Shown one piece after another: positions 1-8,174 of a stretch of 64,000 nucleotides of DNA. Positions within the stretch are counted from its first letter, which is position 1; each line of letters begins with the position of its first letter. Below the pieces are notes generated by a model. The model was given only the letters and a program-made list of their open reading frames with translations. It did no database searches and was not told where the DNA came from. Position numbers and translations under genes: made by a program. The DNA is from Phenylobacterium glaciei (GTDB lineage Bacteria > Pseudomonadota > Alphaproteobacteria > Caulobacterales > Caulobacteraceae). Location: contig NZ_JAGSGD010000001.1 of NCBI RefSeq assembly GCF_016772415.1, forward strand, positions 2,691,501-2,755,500, given 5' to 3'.

Positions 1-874
1 CGCGCATCAGGCCCAGCCAGTTGCGGTAGACGCCCGCCTTGTCCTCGGCGTCCACGGCGGCGACGGAGTCCTCGCAGTCCTGGATGGCGGTGAGCGCCGC
101 CTCCACCAGCACGTCGGAGACGCCGGCCGCGTCGTCCTTGCCGATGTTGTGGGCCCGGTCGATCTGGATCTCCAGGTGCAGGCTGTTGTGGGCCAGCAGC
201 ACGCCGTCAGGCGCCTCGGCGGACCCGCGCCAGCCGACGAACTGGCCGGCGTCCTTCAGACCGGTGGTGGAGCCGTCCTCCAGGCTGACCACCAGGGCCT
301 TGTCTGTCACGACATAGCTGGTGGCGTCGCTGTGCGACCCCTTGGCGAGCGGCGCGACACGGTCCAGCAGGCCGCGCGCGAAGGCCACGACCTTGCCGCC
401 GCGCACCGGGTCATAGCCCTTGGTCCCGGTCGGCGGCTCCAGGGCGTCGGTGCCGTAGAGAGCGTCATAGAGGCTGCCCCAGCGGGCGTTGGCGGCGTTC
501 AGAGCAAACCGCCCGTTCGAAACCGGCACGACGAGCTGCGGCCCCGCCACCTTGGCGATCTCCGGGTCGACATTGACGGTCGAGATTTCGAAGGGCGCCG
601 GCTCGGGCAGCAGGTAGCCGATCTCGCGCAGGAAGGCGATCTCCTCGGCGACGCTGAAATCCTTGCCCTTGCGCGCCTTCCACCAGGCGTCGATCTGGTC
701 CTGCAAGGCGTCGCGGCGGGCCAGCAGCTGCGCGTTGCGCGGCGTGAAGTCGGCCAGGATGCTCTCCAACGCCGCCCAGAATTTCGCGGCGTCTACCCCG
801 GTTCCGGTGAGCAGTTCCTGCTCCACGAAGGCGTGCAGGATGTCGTCGACGGTCAGGGCGGGGCTGATGTCCAT
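1..874 (-). CDS. glcB: malate synthase G, N-terminal part (cut by window edge)
   Basis: Condenses glyoxylate with acetyl-CoA to malate, the second step of the glyoxylate shunt, in the cytoplasm. Reading leftwards from the ATG at 874, the frame stays open to base 1 and gives about 291 residues of a protein usually near 720. It begins MDISPALTVDDILHAFVEQE and continues with stretches typical of the G isoform (NARWGSLYDALYGTDALE, then GWRGSAEAPDGVLLAHNSLH). The C-terminal half, with most of the catalytic residues, lies outside the window. It is downstream of and co-oriented with a RamB-like regulator, and isocitrate lyase diverges from that regulator, so the three form one glyoxylate-shunt locus. 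The 129 bp before the start is its likely promoter. Identification is from remembered family sequence. Confidence 0.88.
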   Translation of the reverse strand, partial: MDISPALTVDDILHAFVEQELLTGTGVDAAKFWAALESILADFTPRNAQLLARRDALQDQIDAWWKARKGKDFSVAEEIAFLREIGYLLPEPAPFEISTVNVDPEIAKVAGPQLVVPVSNGRFALNAANARWGSLYDALYGTDALEPPTGTKGYDPVRGGKVVAFARGLLDRVAPLAKGSHSDATSYVVTDKALVVSLEDGSTTGLKDAGQFVGWRGSAEAPDGVLLAHNSLHLEIQIDRAHNIGKDDAAGVSDVLVEAALTAIQDCEDSVAAVDAEDKAGVYRNWLGLMR

Positions 875-1003
875 GTGCGTACCGGGCTCTCGAATTGGGC
901 GTCCAAGGGCTCGCCGCACCGGCGACGCGCCCCGTCTGTCGGGCGCTTTACTGCACGGAAGCGCGCGGCTTTGAAGCCCCCAATTTTAGGGAAGGCCGAA
1001 GTT

Positions 1004-2413
1004 TCAGCTGTCTGAGAAGCCGAACGGCAGGCTGGTGCGGCGGATGTCGTCGGGCAGGATCTGGCGCCCGATGGGGGGCGCCGAACGGGCCGTGCATTCG
1101 GTGCGGTGACACAGCCGGCAGGTCACCCCGATGGGGGTCGCGGCCTCCGCCGGCTGGTCCTGGGTATAGACCAGCTTGCCCGCGTGCTCGGCGGCGCAGC
1201 CCAACGCGATGGCCCGCTCCACCCGCGGACTGCCGAAGGAGCCGCCGCCAGCCGTCACGGTCCGCGCAATGGAGAAGAACCGCTGGCCGTCGGGCAGTTC
1301 CAGCCACTGGGTGACGATCTCGCGCGGCGTCTTGAACACCTGGTGCACCGACCACAGCGGACAGCCGCCGCCGTGCCGGGCGAAGGGGAACCCCGCCCCG
1401 TCCAGGCGCTTGGAGACGTTGCCGGCCGGATCGACCCGGATGAAGAAGAACGGAACCCGCTCCTGCCCCGGCTTCTGCAGGGTGGTCAGCCGGTGGGCCG
1501 TCTGCTCGAAGCTGGCCCCGAACTGCCTTGCCAGGGCCTCGACGTCGTAGCGCCGCGCCTCCACCGCCCGGGCGAAGGCCGAATAGGGCATGATCACCGC
1601 TGCGGCCGCATAGCTGGCCAGGGCGCGGCGCGTCAGCCGCTCGCCGCTGTCGGTGATGAAGGTCCCTTCGGCCAGGACCGCGTCCACCTCCTCGCGCATC
1701 TCCAGATAGGCCAGTTGCAGGGCCAGCTGGAACATCTGGCTGGCCGTATCCAAACCGTCGTCCAGCAGGATCTCCCTGCGGTGCCAGTCCAGCCGCCGGA
1801 TCGAGCCGACCATGACCGCCGACGGCAGCCGGCGCACCTTCAGCCCGTGCCGCGCCTTCAGGTAGCCCACCAGGTTGTCGTGCCCCGCCACGCCCTGGGC
1901 GATGCGCTCGGCGGCGTCGTCCAGGGTCGGGAAACTGTTGCGCCGCGCGGCCAGGAAGCGGCGAGACTCAGCGACCGGATCGGTGGCGTCGCTGCCCTCC
2001 CCGCCGGTCTCGTGGGTCTCGGCGCCCCGGTCGGCCAGGGCCAGCTGCTCCTCGCGATAGGTGGTGTAGAGCCGCAGCAGCGCCTCGGTGATGCCCGGGA
2101 AATTGCCGGTGAGATCCGACGTCTCCAGGGCCGGCAGGTCGATGTCGGCGAACATCGGGTCCTTCAGCACCGCCTGCAGCCTTGCCGTCTCGTCGGCCCC
2201 GCTGGTCCCGGCCAGGGTCGACATGTCCAGCTTGTAGGTCTGGGCCAGGCGCAGCAGCATCTCGGCCGACAGCGGCCGGTGATTGCGCTCCAGCAGGGCG
2301 ACGTAAGATGCCGAGACCTCCAGGTCCCCGGCCATGTCGGCCTGGGTCAACCCCAGGTCCCGGCGCAGGCGGCGCAGGCTGGGGCCGACATAGAGGCGGC
2401 GTTCGGCGGCCAT
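1004..2413 (-). CDS. RamB/ScfR-type XRE regulator of acetate/glyoxylate metabolism
   Basis: Probable transcription factor controlling the flanking glyoxylate-shunt genes. An N-terminal Cro/C1 helix-turn-helix (about residues 10-65: LRRLRRDLGLTQADMAGDLE) is followed by an IrrE/DUF955-like middle region and a C-terminal DUF2083-type domain with several Cys residues (GGGCPLW, LGCAAEH, CRLCHRTEC). The middle domain lacks a recognisable HExxH, so protease activity is unlikely. This layout is that of the RamB family, which in actinobacteria represses aceA and aceB; control here is inferred from position between malate synthase and divergent isocitrate lyase. Start: ATG at 2413 (MAAERRLYVGPSLRR) matches the usual family N-terminus; an in-frame GTG at 2437 would add 8 residues and would fall inside the candidate operator. 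Length 469 aa. Confidence 0.82.
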   Translation of the reverse strand: MAAERRLYVGPSLRRLRRDLGLTQADMAGDLEVSASYVALLERNHRPLSAEMLLRLAQTYKLDMSTLAGTSGADETARLQAVLKDPMFADIDLPALETSDLTGNFPGITEALLRLYTTYREEQLALADRGAETHETGGEGSDATDPVAESRRFLAARRNSFPTLDDAAERIAQGVAGHDNLVGYLKARHGLKVRRLPSAVMVGSIRRLDWHRREILLDDGLDTASQMFQLALQLAYLEMREEVDAVLAEGTFITDSGERLTRRALASYAAAAVIMPYSAFARAVEARRYDVEALARQFGASFEQTAHRLTTLQKPGQERVPFFFIRVDPAGNVSKRLDGAGFPFARHGGGCPLWSVHQVFKTPREIVTQWLELPDGQRFFSIARTVTAGGGSFGSPRVERAIALGCAAEHAGKLVYTQDQPAEAATPIGVTCRLCHRTECTARSAPPIGRQILPDDIRRTSLPFGFSDS

Positions 2414-2430
2414 GTTAATTACAAGTCCTG

Positions 2431-2455
2431 TTGTCACAACATTACATCATGACAA
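2431..2455. promoter_or_regulatory. dyad TTGTCA-n13-TGACAA between the RamB-like regulator and aceA
   Basis: A perfect 6-bp inverted repeat (TTGTCA at 2431-2436, TGACAA at 2450-2455) in the AT-richer part of the 145-bp divergent intergenic region. Its position suits autoregulation of the regulator and control of isocitrate lyase. A -35-like TTGACA lies at 2472-2477 toward aceA, without an obvious -10. The sequence does not resemble the published corynebacterial RamB site as I remember it. Function is inference. Confidence 0.35.
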
Positions 2456-2558
2456 GACTGGCCTGTAAAGATTGACAGCTAGACCTCGAACCGACTCCAC
2501 AAGGCGCGTTCGGCTCTGCTACGGCCCGGTCAACTTCACTCCTGGCATCGAGGCCACC

Positions 2559-4151
2559 ATGGCGTACCAAGATCATATCATCCAGATGGGCCAGCTCATC
2601 TCCTCCAAGAAGGGTCCCTGGGAGGCGATCGACGCCGAATCCGTGGCCCGCATGCGCGTCCAGAACCGCTTCAAGACCGGCCTGGAAATCGCCCGCTACA
2701 CCGCCGGCATCATGCGCAAGGACATGGCGGCCTATGACGCCGATAGCTCGCAGTACACCCAGTCCCTGGGCTGCTGGCACGGCTTCATCGGCCAGCAGAA
2801 GCTGATCTCCATCAAGAAGCACTTCGGCACCACCGACCGCCGCTACCTCTATCTGTCGGGCTGGATGGTCGCCGCCCTGCGCTCGGAGTTCGGCCCCCTG
2901 CCCGACCAGTCGATGCACGAGAAGACCTCGGTGCCGGCCCTGATCGAAGAGCTCTACACCTTCCTGCGCCAGGCCGACGCCCGTGAGCTGGGCGGCATGT
3001 TCCGCGACCTCGACGCCGCCCGCGCGGCCGGCGACAAGGCCAAGGAAAAGGCCATCATCGACGCGGTCGACAACTACCAGACCCACGTGGTCCCGGTGAT
3101 CGCCGACATCGACGCCGGGTTCGGCAACGCCGAAGCCACCTACCTGCTGGCCAAGAAGATGATCGAGGCCGGCGCCTGCGCCCTGCAGATCGAAAACCAG
3201 GTCTCCGACGAAAAGCAGTGCGGTCACCAGGACGGCAAGGTCACCGTGCCGCACGAAGACTTCCTGCAGAAGGTCCGCGCATGCCGCTACGCCTTTCTCG
3301 AGCTGGGCGTTGAAGACGGCGTCATCGTCACCCGCACCGACTCGCTCGGCGCCGGCCTCACCAAGCAGATCGCCGTCTCCACCACCCCGGGCGACCTGGG
3401 CGACCAGTACAACAGCTTCCTGGACTGCGAAGAAGTGGCCCAGGGCGACCTGAAGAACGGCGACGTCATCCTCAACCGCGATGGCAAGCTGCTGCGCCCG
3501 AAGCGCCTGCCGTCGAACCTGTTCCAGTTCCGCGAAGGCACCGGCGAAGACCGCTGCGTCCTCGACTCGATCACCTCGCTGCAGAACGGCGCCGACCTGC
3601 TGTGGATCGAAACCGAGAAGCCCCACGTCGAGCAGATCGCCGGCATGATGGACCGCGTCCGCGCGGTGATCCCCAACGCCAAGCTGGTCTACAACAACAG
3701 CCCGTCCTTCAACTGGACCCTGAACTTCCGCCAGCAGGTCTATGACGCCTACAAGGCGGCCGGCAAGGACGTCTCGGCCTATGACCGCGACAAGCTGATG
3801 AGCGTGGACTACGACGCCTCCGACCTGGCCGTGGAAGCCGACGAACGCATCCGCACCTTCCAGGCCGATGGCGCCAAGCGCGCGGGCATCTTCCACCACC
3901 TGATCACCCTGCCGACCTATCACACCGCGGCCCTGTCCACGGACAACCTGGCCAAGGAGTACTTCGGCTCGCAGGGCATGCTGGGCTACGTGAAGAACGT
4001 CCAGCGCAAGGAGATCCGCGAAGGGATCGCCTGCGTGAAGCACCAGAACATGTCGGGCTCCGACCTCGGCGACGACCACAAGGAATACTTCGCCGGGGAA
4101 GCGGCCCTGAAGGCCGGCGGCGTCCACAACACCATGGGCCAGTTCGCCTAA
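2559..4151 (+). CDS. aceA: isocitrate lyase
   Basis: Cleaves isocitrate to glyoxylate and succinate, the first step of the glyoxylate shunt, in the cytoplasm. The protein is 530 aa, the size of the longer bacterial class (Pseudomonas type) rather than the 430-aa E. coli type. The active-site signature appears as EKQCGHQDGK with the catalytic Cys at about residue 221; the Lys of the usual KKCGH is Gln here. Other family stretches include YLSGWMVAALRSEFG and PVIADIDAGFGNAEATYLL. Start: the frame is open back to 2472, but ATG 2559 (MAYQDHIIQMGQL) matches the family start. It is divergent from the RamB-like regulator, with malate synthase beyond it, and is followed by a strong terminator at 4179. 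Confidence 0.95.
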   Translation: MAYQDHIIQMGQLISSKKGPWEAIDAESVARMRVQNRFKTGLEIARYTAGIMRKDMAAYDADSSQYTQSLGCWHGFIGQQKLISIKKHFGTTDRRYLYLSGWMVAALRSEFGPLPDQSMHEKTSVPALIEELYTFLRQADARELGGMFRDLDAARAAGDKAKEKAIIDAVDNYQTHVVPVIADIDAGFGNAEATYLLAKKMIEAGACALQIENQVSDEKQCGHQDGKVTVPHEDFLQKVRACRYAFLELGVEDGVIVTRTDSLGAGLTKQIAVSTTPGDLGDQYNSFLDCEEVAQGDLKNGDVILNRDGKLLRPKRLPSNLFQFREGTGEDRCVLDSITSLQNGADLLWIETEKPHVEQIAGMMDRVRAVIPNAKLVYNNSPSFNWTLNFRQQVYDAYKAAGKDVSAYDRDKLMSVDYDASDLAVEADERIRTFQADGAKRAGIFHHLITLPTYHTAALSTDNLAKEYFGSQGMLGYVKNVQRKEIREGIACVKHQNMSGSDLGDDHKEYFAGEAALKAGGVHNTMGQFA

Positions 4152-4178
4152 GCGATCTGATCTACGGCAGACAACAGG

Positions 4179-4210
4179 ACGGCCCGGAGCTCACGCTCCG
4201 GGCCGTTTTG
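4179..4210 (+). terminator. rho-independent terminator of aceA
   Basis: A perfect 11-bp stem (ACGGCCCGGAG / CTCCGGGCCGT) with a 6-nt loop and a short T run starts 28 nt after the isocitrate lyase stop codon. Confidence 0.85.
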
Positions 4211-4247
4211 CTGTGGGGTTTCCGGGCGACTAAGCTAACTTGGGTCG

Positions 4248-4538
4248 ATGCGTTTGGCGAACATCCTGACAGGTCTCGCGGGCCTCATTTGGTTCGGCCT
4301 ATTTCTGGCGGGCTGGGACCTAACGAAGGGCGTTATCGCTCGGGGGGTGCTTGGTTATCCGAACGCCGACCAGATCGAGTTCTACGTCTTATGGCCCGCA
4401 CTGGTAGTCATGGCGCTGACCACGAGCGCATGGGTCTGCAACGGAAATCGCCGGTGGCCGCGGCTCCTGTTGGCGTCCACAGGCGTTTCTCTAGCGGCTC
4501 TCCTGCCATTCATGTTCTTCTACACCGGCGGCGTCTAA
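4248..4538 (+). CDS. small hydrophobic membrane protein, function unknown
   Basis: A 96-aa protein made almost entirely of three hydrophobic segments (about residues 3-22, 47-66 and 73-92), with a short basic loop GNRRWPR between the last two. It is probably an inner-membrane protein with no soluble domain. I do not recognise a family. It starts 42 bp after the aceA terminator and ends just before the repeat at 4549, so it stands alone. Its codon use is less GC-biased than its neighbours (for example CTAACG, TCTCTAGCG), which suggests a weakly expressed or recently acquired gene. Confidence 0.6.
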   Translation: MRLANILTGLAGLIWFGLFLAGWDLTKGVIARGVLGYPNADQIEFYVLWPALVVMALTTSAWVCNGNRRWPRLLLASTGVSLAALLPFMFFYTGGV

Positions 4539-4548
4539 GGATTACGGG

Positions 4549-4620
4549 GTTACGGTGACACTGTATGAAATAGGTCTGCGGCGTCGGGGACGATCTATTT
4601 CATACCGCGTCACCGCAATT
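4549..4620. repeat. MITE-like element, inverted GTGACA-repeat pair (copy 1)
   Basis: Two inverted arms of about 25 bp face each other across a short spacer: ACGGTGACACTGTATGAAA plus flanks at 4549-4573, and the inverted arm TATTTCATACCGCGTCACCG with flanks at 4595-4620. The same arms recur as an inverted pair at 30573-30692, as a degenerate pair at 29961-30029, and as single arms at 25990, 26814, 32539 and, partially, 11379. No open reading frame is inside. Confidence 0.7.
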
Positions 4621-4623
4621 CGT

Positions 4624-4783
4624 CCTTCTCCCCTTGCGGGAGAAGGTGGCCGGTCGGAGACCGGTCGGATGAGGGGTCGCGCTCCCCTCTCCGCAGTCCT
4701 TGAAACGCCCTAACCCGAAAGGCCCAGCGACCCCTCATCCGACCCTGCTCCGCAGGGCCACCTTCTCCCGCAAGGGGAGAAGG
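4624..4783. repeat. long palindromic intergenic repeat
   Basis: A 23-bp arm built on CCTTCTCCCC...GGAGAAGG (4624-4646) is repeated inverted at 4761-4783. Between them lie further inverted matches (GGATGAGGGGTCGC near 4667 and GCGACCCCTCATCC near 4729). Repeats of this style are common between genes in alphaproteobacteria. No gene is present between 4539 and 4812. Confidence 0.75.
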
Positions 4784-4812
4784 GCAGCCAAGAGGCGACT
4801 TGAAGCAGGCCT

Positions 4813-5000
4813 CTACCCCGTCGCCAGCGCATGGAACGCCATGATCGCGCCGTAGCCGCCCAGGCTGTAGCCGGCGGTGAGTTGTTCCAGTTCCAGCATG
4901 TTGTGCATCAGCAGGATGGCCACCGAGCCGTTGGTGGGGTCGGCCTGCCACCAGGCGCCATAAGCCCCGGGCCGGCCCAGCGTGCTGGCGCGGCCCTTGG
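4813..5000 (-). pseudogene. duplicated 3' fragment of the serine hydrolase at 6321
   Basis: Reading leftwards, this segment encodes GRPGAYGAWWQADPTNGSVA followed by a match to the last ~55 residues of the serine hydrolase at 6321-7529, including its stop codon, with only a few substitutions (for example AIMAFHALATG here against AILEFHALATG there). The match stops near 5000, where it meets a sequence resembling the GTGAC repeat (ATTACCGTGACCGTCACC). The Ser-Lys catalytic motif is absent, so this is a non-functional remnant. The two copies form a direct repeat flanking the RDD and unknown genes at 5082-6299. Confidence 0.85.
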
Positions 5001-5081
5001 GATTACCGTGACCGTCACCTTGGCGCATGCTTCCAAAACGAGAGTTGGCGCGATAAGCTCTACCCTAGGCTGGAGCGCCCT

Positions 5082-5603
5082 ATGATCGACCTCGCTGCCG
5101 ACCCGCACCTCCGTGCGGATTCCAAACTGGGCGCCGGAGCATCGGCCGCCAGCCGAGCAGAGAATATCCTGCTGCGGCGCTGGTTCGGCTGCTGGATCGA
5201 TTTCCTGACCATGGGCGCCCTGTTCTTCGCGACAGCCGTGCCGGCGGAGCGGTTCGGTGATGAGGCGGCTGTCATCACCGGAGGGCTGGCCGTGCTCGCC
5301 TATTTCCCGGTGACCGAAGGCGTGTGGGGGCGTTCCCTGGGCAAGCTGGCCAGTGGGACCATCGTGGTCGATGCGCAGGGCCAGCGGCCGGCGATCTGGC
5401 GGGTGATCGTTCGCACCCTGACCCGCTTGATCGAAGCCAACCCATTCCTGCTGGGCGGGATACCGGCAGGCCTGATCGCCAACTTCACCAAGCGGCGCCA
5501 GAGACTCGGCGACCTCCTGGCCGGCACCTATGTCGTCCCGGTGAAAGACCTTGCCGAGGCGCGCGCCAGGCTCGCCCGACGGAATATGGATGTCTTCGAC
5601 TAG
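5082..5603 (+). CDS. RDD family membrane protein
   Basis: A 173-aa member of the RDD family, small inner-membrane proteins of mostly unknown role, some linked to ion or compatible-solute transport. Hallmarks are RRWFGCWIDFLTMG (Arg and Asp of the first membrane helix), GRSLGKLASGTIVVD after the second helix, and the closing QRLGDLLAGTYVV. The hydrophilic N-terminus of about 30 residues is cytoplasmic by family precedent. The gene lies alone inside a 1.3-kb segment flanked by direct copies of the serine-hydrolase 3' end, so it may have arrived there by recombination. Confidence 0.85.
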   Translation: MIDLAADPHLRADSKLGAGASAASRAENILLRRWFGCWIDFLTMGALFFATAVPAERFGDEAAVITGGLAVLAYFPVTEGVWGRSLGKLASGTIVVDAQGQRPAIWRVIVRTLTRLIEANPFLLGGIPAGLIANFTKRRQRLGDLLAGTYVVPVKDLAEARARLARRNMDVFD

Positions 5604-5717
5604 GGCGCCTTTGATGCGGAAGCCAACGCCGGTTCGACCATCGCGGACGGCAGCCGCCTCCACTGATCTCTCCGCCCACGCAATCCCTCGATGGCACTGA
5701 TAACAGGAGCTCGCTGC

Positions 5718-6299
5718 ATGCCGTGGTTGCCACTCTATCTTTTCGGCGACGACCACAATGTCTTGCTGGAAATGCTGAATGACGACCCGGAGGTGGCTTT
5801 TATCGTTGCAGACGGAGTCGGTCGGTGGAAAGCGGTCGAAACGATATCGGCCCTGTCTGGAGAGCGTCACGCCTTCTGGCATGTGGCCAGCGGTCCATTG
5901 CCGCTACTTGCCGCTGCGCATGACAGTCCCGATAGCGAAGTAGAAGACCCTTGGCAGGGATGGGCCGAGAGGCGCGCGGGCGCTGATCCCAATACGCCCT
6001 ACTTTGGAGCAGGCCATCCGGGCATCTTTTGGCTCAATCTGAAAAATCGCTCTCATGCAAACGAGCAGACCATAGGCCTCTCGTCTTTCGAATGGATCGG
6101 CCACCGATACGCGAAACTGGGGAAAGTGGTCGAGCCATCCACGGACAAATGGTGGAAACGGCTCGGCGCGACCATCAGAAGGTCAAGCTCCAAAGTGCCA
6201 CGCGGCGGACCGAAAGGCTCCTTCAAGCCCGAGATATACGCACTGCCCGGCGCGGCTTGCGCCTTTGCTGAAGGTAAAGGCGCAGACGACAATCCGTAA
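5718..6299 (+). CDS. uncharacterised protein, 193 aa
   Basis: A soluble protein with no signal peptide or membrane segment, beginning MPWLPLYLFGDDHNVLLEML. Aromatic-rich stretches (HAFWHVASGPLPLL, PGIFWLNL, SFEWIGHRYA) and a basic C-terminal third stand out; the last is part of a stretch ending KWWKRLGATIRR that contains conserved-looking Trp pairs. I do not recognise a domain. ATG 5718 is preferred over the in-frame ATG at 5691 because AGGAG sits 8 nt upstream of 5718. Base composition is visibly lower in GC than the neighbours, and it lies in the segment between the two serine-hydrolase copies, so horizontal origin is possible. Confidence 0.6.
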   Translation: MPWLPLYLFGDDHNVLLEMLNDDPEVAFIVADGVGRWKAVETISALSGERHAFWHVASGPLPLLAAAHDSPDSEVEDPWQGWAERRAGADPNTPYFGAGHPGIFWLNLKNRSHANEQTIGLSSFEWIGHRYAKLGKVVEPSTDKWWKRLGATIRRSSSKVPRGGPKGSFKPEIYALPGAACAFAEGKGADDNP

Positions 6300-6320
6300 C
6301 GCCGGAGGTTCGCAGGCGAG

Positions 6321-7529
6321 CTACCCCGTCGCCAGCGCGTGGAATTCCAGGATCGCGCCGTAGCCGCCCAGGCCGTAGCCGGCGGTGAGTTGTTCCAGTT
6401 CCAGCATGTTGTGCATCAGCAGGATGGCCACCGAGCCGTTCGTCGGATCGGCCTGCCACCAGCCGCCATAGGCGCCGGGCCAGCCGACCGTGCCGACGCC
6501 ACCCTTGCCGCGCATCACCGAGGCGGTGGCCGGATCGAGGGCCGTGGCGACCCCAAGGCCGAAGCCGGAGCCGGTTCCGAAGGTCGGCATGCCGAACATC
6601 TTGGCCCCCAGCCGCTGGGGGTCGGTCAGCCGGTTGGTGGTCATCAGGGCCAGGGTCTCCGGCGACAGCAGTTTCACGGACGAGTCCACGAACATCCGCG
6701 CGAAGGCCAGGTAGTCGTCCACGGTGGACCACAGCCCGGCCCCACCCGAGGCGAATTCCATGTCGTCGGGCCGCTCAGCCAGGGCCGCGCCGCCGGGCAC
6801 GGTGGGCAGCTTCTTCAGCTGTCCGGTCATGTCGAAACCGTAGAACCCCGCCCGGCGATGGCGCTTCTCCGACGGCACGGAAAAGCCGGTGTCGGTCATG
6901 CCCAGGGGCTCGAACACCCGGTGGCGCAGCACCTCCTCCAGGGGCGCGCCCTCCATCCGGGCCAGCAGCAGGCCCAGCAGGTCGGTGGCCCGGCCATAGG
7001 TGAAGACCGCCCCCGGCTGGCCGATCAGCGGCAGGCCGGCCAGGCCCGCGATCCACGCGTCCGGCGACAGCGGACTGTCCAGGTCAGGGCCCAGGGCCTC
7101 GCGGTGCGCCGCATCGATGGGGCCGGAATAGAAGCCGGCCTGGGTAAGCCCCGCCCTCTGGGTCAGCAAATCATCGAAGGTGATCTGCCGGTCGGCGGGG
7201 ACGGTGTCCTCCAGCGCCCCGTCGGGGTCCCGCAGCACCCGCATCCTCAGGAACTCCGGCGCCACGCGAGAGATCGGGTCCTCAAGCGCGAACCGCCCCT
7301 CCTGCAACATGGTCATGGCCGCGGCCGAGACGATGGGCTTGGACATCGAGGCGATGCGGAAGATGGAGTCCCGCTGCATTGGCAGGCCGGCCTCGATATC
7401 CCGCCAGCCCACGGCGCAGACCCTCGCCTCCCCGCCCCGCCAGACCAGGGTCACGACGCCCGCCAGCTCGCCGGCGTCCACCACGCCCTTCAGCGCCGTC
7501 TCGATCGCGTCCATACGCCCCGACTCCAT
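6321..7529 (-). CDS. serine hydrolase, class C beta-lactamase/esterase EstB type
   Basis: A 402-aa penicillin-binding-protein-fold hydrolase, probably an esterase rather than a resistance enzyme. The nucleophile motif is SMSK (Ser61, Lys64). The second motif reads YGRATDLLG, close to the Tyr-containing motif of EstB-type esterases, and the C-terminus has GWPGAYGG where lactamases have a KTG-like strand. No signal peptide is seen, so it is probably cytoplasmic. ATG 7529 is the outer start; MDAIETALKG from ATG 7514 is an equally reasonable one. It diverges from a TetR regulator across a 60-bp gap holding two operator dyads, so it is the likely regulated target. Its last ~55 codons are duplicated at 4813-5000. 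Confidence 0.85.
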   Translation of the reverse strand: MESGRMDAIETALKGVVDAGELAGVVTLVWRGGEARVCAVGWRDIEAGLPMQRDSIFRIASMSKPIVSAAAMTMLQEGRFALEDPISRVAPEFLRMRVLRDPDGALEDTVPADRQITFDDLLTQRAGLTQAGFYSGPIDAAHREALGPDLDSPLSPDAWIAGLAGLPLIGQPGAVFTYGRATDLLGLLLARMEGAPLEEVLRHRVFEPLGMTDTGFSVPSEKRHRRAGFYGFDMTGQLKKLPTVPGGAALAERPDDMEFASGGAGLWSTVDDYLAFARMFVDSSVKLLSPETLALMTTNRLTDPQRLGAKMFGMPTFGTGSGFGLGVATALDPATASVMRGKGGVGTVGWPGAYGGWWQADPTNGSVAILLMHNMLELEQLTAGYGLGGYGAILEFHALATG

Positions 7530-7532
7530 AAA

Positions 7533-7561
7533 ATAGGAATCCTATAAAATAGACTTCCTAT
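7533..7561. promoter_or_regulatory. double operator of the TetR regulator
   Basis: Two 13-bp dyads, ATAGGAATCCTAT (7533-7545, perfect) and ATAGACTTCCTAT (7549-7561, near-perfect), sit 16 bp apart centre to centre in the AT-rich 60-bp divergent gap. Such placement is typical for a TetR repressor controlling itself and the divergent gene. That the regulator at 7590 binds here is inference. Confidence 0.7.
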
Positions 7562-7589
7562 TAATTGGCAACACCCTAGAGTCCCCGCC

Positions 7590-8174
7590 ATGACCGAGGA
7601 GATCCGCCGCAAGGGCGACAAGCGCGCCCGCACCCGCGCCGCCCTGATGCAGGCCGCCCGCGAACTCGCCCGCGAGAAGGGCTTCGACGCCGTCACGATG
7701 GAGGAGGTGGCGCGGCGCGCCGGCATGACCAGCGGGGCGATCTACGGCAACTTCAAGAACCGCCAGGACCTGTTCATGGCCATCGCCCGGACCGACTGGC
7801 CGGCCATCCTGCCGGAAATCCCGCCGGGCTCGACCTTCGCCCAGAAGATGCACGCCTTCGCCCAGGCGACCCTGGCCGCCCTGCCCGACCGCCGCCTCGC
7901 CGCGCCGGCCCGCCTCAGCGGCATGGCCCATAGCCTCAACCACGCGGAGTCCCGCGCCGAGGTGCTTAAGATCACCGCGCAGAGCTACGCCGCCGGCGCG
8001 GCCTGGCTGGCCAGCGTGCTGCAGGACGGCGACAGCCCCATGCCGCCTGAGATCCTGGTGGTGGTGATCCACGCCCTGACCGAGGGCCTGGTCTTTCAGC
8101 GGCTGATGACCCCCGACCTGGTCCCCGACGAGGTGTTCTACGCAGCCTTCGCGGCCCTGGCCTCGCCTCAGTAG
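7590..8174 (+). CDS. TetR family transcriptional regulator
   Basis: A 194-aa one-domain repressor. The N-terminal helix-turn-helix covers about residues 8-65 (RARTRAALMQAARELAREKG, then MEEVARRAGMTSGAIYGNFKN), followed by a helical ligand-binding domain that I cannot assign to an inducer. It diverges from the serine hydrolase and probably represses both genes through the double operator at 7533-7561. Its stop codon overlaps the end of the convergent DUF899 gene by 7 bp. Confidence 0.9.
   Translation: MTEEIRRKGDKRARTRAALMQAARELAREKGFDAVTMEEVARRAGMTSGAIYGNFKNRQDLFMAIARTDWPAILPEIPPGSTFAQKMHAFAQATLAALPDRRLAAPARLSGMAHSLNHAESRAEVLKITAQSYAAGAAWLASVLQDGDSPMPPEILVVVIHALTEGLVFQRLMTPDLVPDEVFYAAFAALASPQ

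Noticed and set aside
149..1015. Long forward open frame (288 codons) opposite malate synthase
   Set aside because: The reverse strand encodes clear malate synthase G; the forward frame is a high-GC shadow with Gly/Arg/Gln-rich composition.
4179..4210. Possible operator of the small membrane gene
   Set aside because: A perfect GC-rich stem followed by a T run just after aceA is better explained as its terminator.
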